Assembly (NCBI GenBank): GCA_023436385.1
Contig: JAEZJH010000172.1
Location: 1-8,685 of the forward strand
Source: Pseudomonadota bacterium
GTDB lineage: Bacteria > Myxococcota > Myxococcia > Myxococcales > Vulgatibacteraceae
Reading direction: 5' to 3'
Length of the DNA stretch: 8,685 bases
The notes below the pieces were generated by a model that was not told where the DNA came from, did no database searches, and worked only from the letters and a program-made list of their open reading frames with translations. Of the stretch, positions 6,308 through 8,685 are shown in pieces. The translations under genes were made by a program, and so were the position numbers. The number at the start of each line of letters is the position of its first letter. Within the stretch, counting starts at the first letter, position 1.

Positions 6308-7537
6308 ATGGCCTCCTCCTCCTTTTCGCCCCAGGAACTCCGCGACGCGCTCGCGCACGTCATCCGGGGGAACGCCGCCGGTATCGACGGGGTCAAGCCC
6401 CGCGAGCTTCGCCCTGGACCCGGGGTCTCGGAGCGGCTGGCGCGGGCCCGGTGCGAAGCGATCGTCAGGACCGCCCTCCGGCACCTGGAGGAGGGCGCCT
6501 ACCACTTCAAGCCGGTCATCTCGATGAAGATCCCTGCCGGCAAGGGAAAGGTCCGGGAGATTTTCGTCCCGACCGTCCAGGACCGCATGGTCCTCCGCGC
6601 GGGTGCGCTCGCGGTGGCCGACGCCTGGGACGCTCTTCCCGGCTCCGTTCTCGGGGGCCGCCCCGGAGCCTCGGTCGCCGGCGCCATCAAGGAGGCGACT
6701 GCGATCCTGGAGAACGGGCCGTGGCACGTGCTCAAGGTGGACGTGCAGCGTGCCTTCCCGAGCGCGCGCCCTGCGGTGGCGCTCGATGTCCTTCGCGGCC
6801 TGACGGGGCGCGGCGACATCATCGACCTCTTCGAAAAGTTCTATGCGGAGCAGGGCGAACGGGTTTCCGGGCTCGGCGCCGGGATCGCGTTCGCCCCCCT
6901 GGCGCTCGCGGCGCTGATCGGGATCCGGGTCGTGCCCGCCCTGATGAACGTGGCCGATCACGTGATCGTGTGGTTCGACGACGCGCTCGTCTTCGTCCGT
7001 GATCGGGACGGGGTCGTTGCCGCCGAGGACATCCTGAAGGGCCGGCTCGGATCGCTCGGGATGTCGCTCCACCCCCAGAAGACGATGACGCTGTGGTGCG
7101 ATCCCGACGACGGCCCCGGATCTCCGCCCGGTGGCATCGAGGACCTTCGCTTCCTTGGCTGGGCCTGGGTCGCCTGCTACCCGATCCCGTCGCCGGAGAA
7201 CCAGGAGCGCATCGCGGGGCAGGTCCTGGAGTGCGTCAAGGCCGGTGCCGTGAAGGACGCGATCGCGGCGATGCGGGGCTGGGCCGCCTTCTTCAAGGAC
7301 GGCGCGGACTGGCCTGCCTTCGGGGACGCCGACATCCAGATTGCAGAGTTTCTTGCCGAGCACCTCCCCGGCGTCGAGCTGCCCGAGCTCCCGCGCCTGC
7401 GAGATTTGATTCCGAGGACGACCGCCGAACGGCCGAAGGGCCGTCGAGCCGGTCAGGCAGCTGTCCTTACGGATGGGCTGCTGGATAGCGGTGATCCCAA
7501 TGACGGTGACTGGAGGGAGTGGGCTTTCTCCTCCTAG
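6308..7537 (+). CDS. Stand-alone reverse transcriptase with atypical motifs
   Basis: A 409-residue RNA-directed DNA polymerase, related in layout to group II-like and 'unknown group' bacterial RTs. Motifs in order: RT0/1-like AGIDGVKPREL (24-34); RT1-2 IPAGKGKVREIFVPTVQDR (75-93); motif A HVLKVDVQRAF with D145; motif B GLGAGIAFAPLALAALI (188-204) in place of the usual GxxQGSPLSP; motif C VIVWFDDALVF with D224-D225, WFDD replacing YADD; motif D LGMSLHPQKT (250-259); motif E RFLGWAW (281-287); and a thumb-like segment MRGWAAFFKDG (322-332). All three catalytic aspartates are present, so activity is plausible. No protease, HNH endonuclease, nitrilase or other fused domain is visible, and the last 60 residues are low in recognisable motifs. 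No intron domain V is seen nearby. It lies in an element beside defence genes, which favours a DRT/Abi-like defence role over self-mobility; this is inference. Confidence 0.85.
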   Translation: MASSSFSPQELRDALAHVIRGNAAGIDGVKPRELRPGPGVSERLARARCEAIVRTALRHLEEGAYHFKPVISMKIPAGKGKVREIFVPTVQDRMVLRAGALAVADAWDALPGSVLGGRPGASVAGAIKEATAILENGPWHVLKVDVQRAFPSARPAVALDVLRGLTGRGDIIDLFEKFYAEQGERVSGLGAGIAFAPLALAALIGIRVVPALMNVADHVIVWFDDALVFVRDRDGVVAAEDILKGRLGSLGMSLHPQKTMTLWCDPDDGPGSPPGGIEDLRFLGWAWVACYPIPSPENQERIAGQVLECVKAGAVKDAIAAMRGWAAFFKDGADWPAFGDADIQIAEFLAEHLPGVELPELPRLRDLIPRTTAERPKGRRAGQAAVLTDGLLDSGDPNDGDWREWAFSS

Positions 7538-7585
7538 GCGTCGTAGGGGTCGTTCAAGAAGCGCGGTCCGCGTGTCGCAAGGCAC

Positions 7586-7625
7586 CGGCGCCGGCGGGGG
7601 CTCGAAAGGGCTCTCGTCGGCGCCG
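7586..7625. repeat. Paired CGGCGCCG palindromes after the reverse transcriptase
   Basis: Two identical 8-base palindromes (7586-7593 and 7618-7625) are 32 bases apart. They could pair into an 8-bp stem with a 24-base loop about 50 bases past the reverse transcriptase stop. No T tract follows, so it is at best a weak terminator or a processing structure. Confidence 0.3.
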
Positions 7626-7654
7626 CCTCGGGACCTATTGCTTCAACGAATCGT

Positions 7655-7805
7655 GGAGGCGGGTGTGGAGCACATGCAGTTGCGGATCGAGGAGGGCGCC
7701 GGGGCAACCGGGATCGGCCGGCAGAACGAGGGCAGTACGGAGGCGGCGGTGGAGAGGGTGCTGTTGCGGGTCGAGGAGGTCGCGAAGGTGACCGGGATCA
7801 GCCGG
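7655..7805. repeat. 84-base tandem duplication within the excisionase-like gene
   Basis: The 67 bases 7655-7721 match 7739-7805 at 52 positions without gaps, an offset of 84 bases (28 codons). The unit includes a GGAGGCGG stretch, GTGGAG, a potential start codon and the first HTH segment. The downstream copy keeps the full helix-turn-helix; the upstream copy has diverged and loses similarity after its first 18 residues. Confidence 0.8.
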
Positions 7806-7943
7806 AGCAAGATCTACGAGATGATCGCGGCGGGCGAGCTCCCGTCGGTTCGGCTCGGCCCGAGGTCCACGCGCATCCCGAAGGCCGGTTTGACCGCGTG
7901 GATCCTTGCCAAGACCAGGGGCGGCGCGATCAGGGTCAGCTGA
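7674..7943 (+). CDS. Excisionase/AlpA-like small HTH protein
   Basis: A winged-helix MerR/HTH_17-type DNA-binding protein of 89 residues from the ATG at 7674, which follows GTGGAGCAC. The domain is LLRVEEVAKVTGISRSKIY (30-48), then EMIAAGELPSVRLGPRSTRI (49-68), and KAGLTAWILAK (70-80), the standard layout of recombination directionality factors and AlpA regulators. Residues 3-20 are a degraded copy of 31-48, so the older start may be the GTG at 7758, giving a 61-residue protein of normal family size. An open frame extends back to 7473 inside the reverse transcriptase gene, but that part is arginine- and glycine-rich and not credible. Placed 156 bases before the integrase, it probably directs excision or activates integrase transcription. 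Confidence 0.8.
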   Translation: MQLRIEEGAGATGIGRQNEGSTEAAVERVLLRVEEVAKVTGISRSKIYEMIAAGELPSVRLGPRSTRIPKAGLTAWILAKTRGGAIRVS

Positions 7944-7993
7944 CCGGGAGCCGAACGCTCGATGTCAGGGGCGTCTGGTACCGTTGGAACTGG

Positions 7994-8007
7994 TTCGAGC
8001 GCTCGAA
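7994..8007. promoter_or_regulatory. Palindromic operator, copy 2 (TTCGAGCGCTCGAA)
   Basis: A perfect 14-base palindrome in the 156-base gap between the excisionase-like gene and the integrase, 92 bases before the integrase ATG. It shares all 12 outer bases with the palindrome at 5532-5545. A weak -35-like TTGGAA lies at 7984-7989, which would place the palindrome in the promoter spacer. Likely a binding site for the Xre repressor. Confidence 0.6.
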
Positions 8008-8099
8008 TGCCGGAGCGCGGGCGACTGCTACCAAGCAATTCAATTCGTGAAACGGAGGGCGCGGGGACGCCTTGGGGGCGGAGCCCTGCTCTGGCTCGA

Positions 8100-8685
8100 A
8101 TGGGAAAGAAGCGACGGGGGTCGAGGGACGGCAGCATCTACAAGAGGCGGGACGGCCGGTGGGTCGGCGTCGTCGAAGTGGGCATCGTTGGTGGGAAGCG
8201 GAAGCGGAAGCCGTTCTACGGCGCGACCCGCGCTGAGGTCCGGAAGAAGCTCGACGCGGCCAAGGTGGATCACGATCGCGGGATCCCCTTGCCGAACGAA
8301 AAGGTGACGCTGAAGGCCCACCTCGACGCGTGGCTCGCCTGGACGAAGCAGCGGGTCAAGCCCACGACGTACGCGAGCTACTCCACGCTCGTGAAGATCC
8401 ACGTCGAGCCGGTGATCGGGTCCGTGCCGCTCGCGCATCTGACTGCGGATCACATTCAGCACCTGCTCGTGCTCCTCCTCGACAAGAAGGAGGGCAAGGG
8501 GCTTTCGCGCCGGCGCGTTCAGATGGTCCACGTCCTCTTGAAGATGGCGCTGAAGAGCGCGGTCAAGCAGCACAAGGTCGCGCGAAACGTCGCCATTGAG
8601 GTCGAGGGCATCCGACCTGAGCACCGCGAGATCCAGGCGCTCACGGAGGAGGAGGCGAAGACCCTGATCGACAAGATCCAGGGCG
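8100..8685 (+). CDS. Tyrosine recombinase (phage-type integrase), N-terminal part, runs off the window
   Basis: The first 195 residues of a site-specific integrase. Residues 8-65 form an AP2-like arm-DNA-binding domain (RDGSIYKRRDGRWVGVVEVG, then KRKRKPFYGATRAEVRKKLDA). Residues 68-170 form the SAM-like core-binding domain (TLKAHLDAWLAWTKQRVKP, TTYASYSTLVKIHVEPVIG, LAHLTADHIQHLL, RRRVQMVHVLLKMALKSAVK). The catalytic domain only begins (IQALTEEEAKTLIDKI, 178-193), so the R-H-R-Y residues are outside the window. The ATG at 8100 is the first sensible start in the frame; no good ribosome binding site precedes it. It points toward the predicted right attachment site, and is the likely author of the tRNA-Phe fragment at 534-579. 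Confidence 0.92.
   Translation, partial: MGKKRRGSRDGSIYKRRDGRWVGVVEVGIVGGKRKRKPFYGATRAEVRKKLDAAKVDHDRGIPLPNEKVTLKAHLDAWLAWTKQRVKPTTYASYSTLVKIHVEPVIGSVPLAHLTADHIQHLLVLLLDKKEGKGLSRRRVQMVHVLLKMALKSAVKQHKVARNVAIEVEGIRPEHREIQALTEEEAKTLIDKIQG

Noticed and set aside
6236..7585. 449-residue minus-strand frame opposite the reverse transcriptase
   Set aside because: It is antisense to a gene with a full set of recognisable motifs and has no recognisable domain itself.
6201..7680. Group II intron around the reverse transcriptase
   Set aside because: I found no domain V-like hairpin on either side, and the protein lacks an endonuclease domain and standard motif B and C.
5919..8685. Diversity-generating retroelement
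   Set aside because: No pair of template and variable repeats is visible and motif B does not have the DGR form.

Overview
The window is high-GC bacterial DNA (about two-thirds G+C by eye). It looks like most of an integrated mobile element sitting at a tRNA-Phe gene. A predicted lipoprotein suggests a Gram-negative host, perhaps of the Myxococcota or other former Deltaproteobacteria, but the taxonomic evidence is weak.

Left flank (1-533): probable chromosomal DNA. It starts with four imperfect direct repeats (1-120), has no gene I can support, and ends in a strong minus-strand terminator (475-503). Just right of that, 534-579 is the 3' part of a tRNA-Phe, from the anticodon loop to CCA, with no matching 5' half. 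This is the classic scar of tyrosine-recombinase integration into a tRNA. Its orientation predicts that the element runs rightward past the window end and that an intact tRNA-Phe lies just beyond the integrase.

Cargo on the minus strand (5529 down to 730): a predicted lipoprotein, a small acidic protein of unknown function, a PD-(D/E)XK-type nuclease, an Eco57I/TaqI-type N6-adenine DNA methyltransferase, and an Apea-like HEPN protein with an intact R-N-A-I-A-H motif. The last three are packed with gaps of 10 and 18 bases. They look like a restriction-modification operon with a HEPN ribonuclease/toxin added.

Plus strand (5580 to the end): an Xre-type repressor; a roughly 390-base intergenic region whose last 90 bases hold several small hairpins; a stand-alone reverse transcriptase with unusual catalytic motifs; a short excisionase/AlpA-like HTH protein carrying an 84-base tandem duplication; and the N-terminal 195 residues of a tyrosine integrase.

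The two halves are linked by a shared palindrome, TTCGAGnnCTCGAA. It occurs twice in the window. One copy lies on the predicted transcription start of the lipoprotein gene, beside the repressor gene; the other lies upstream of the integrase. I infer that the Xre protein controls both the cargo and the integration module. The best candidate for something undescribed is the reverse transcriptase with its structured leader, followed by the restriction-modification-HEPN operon.
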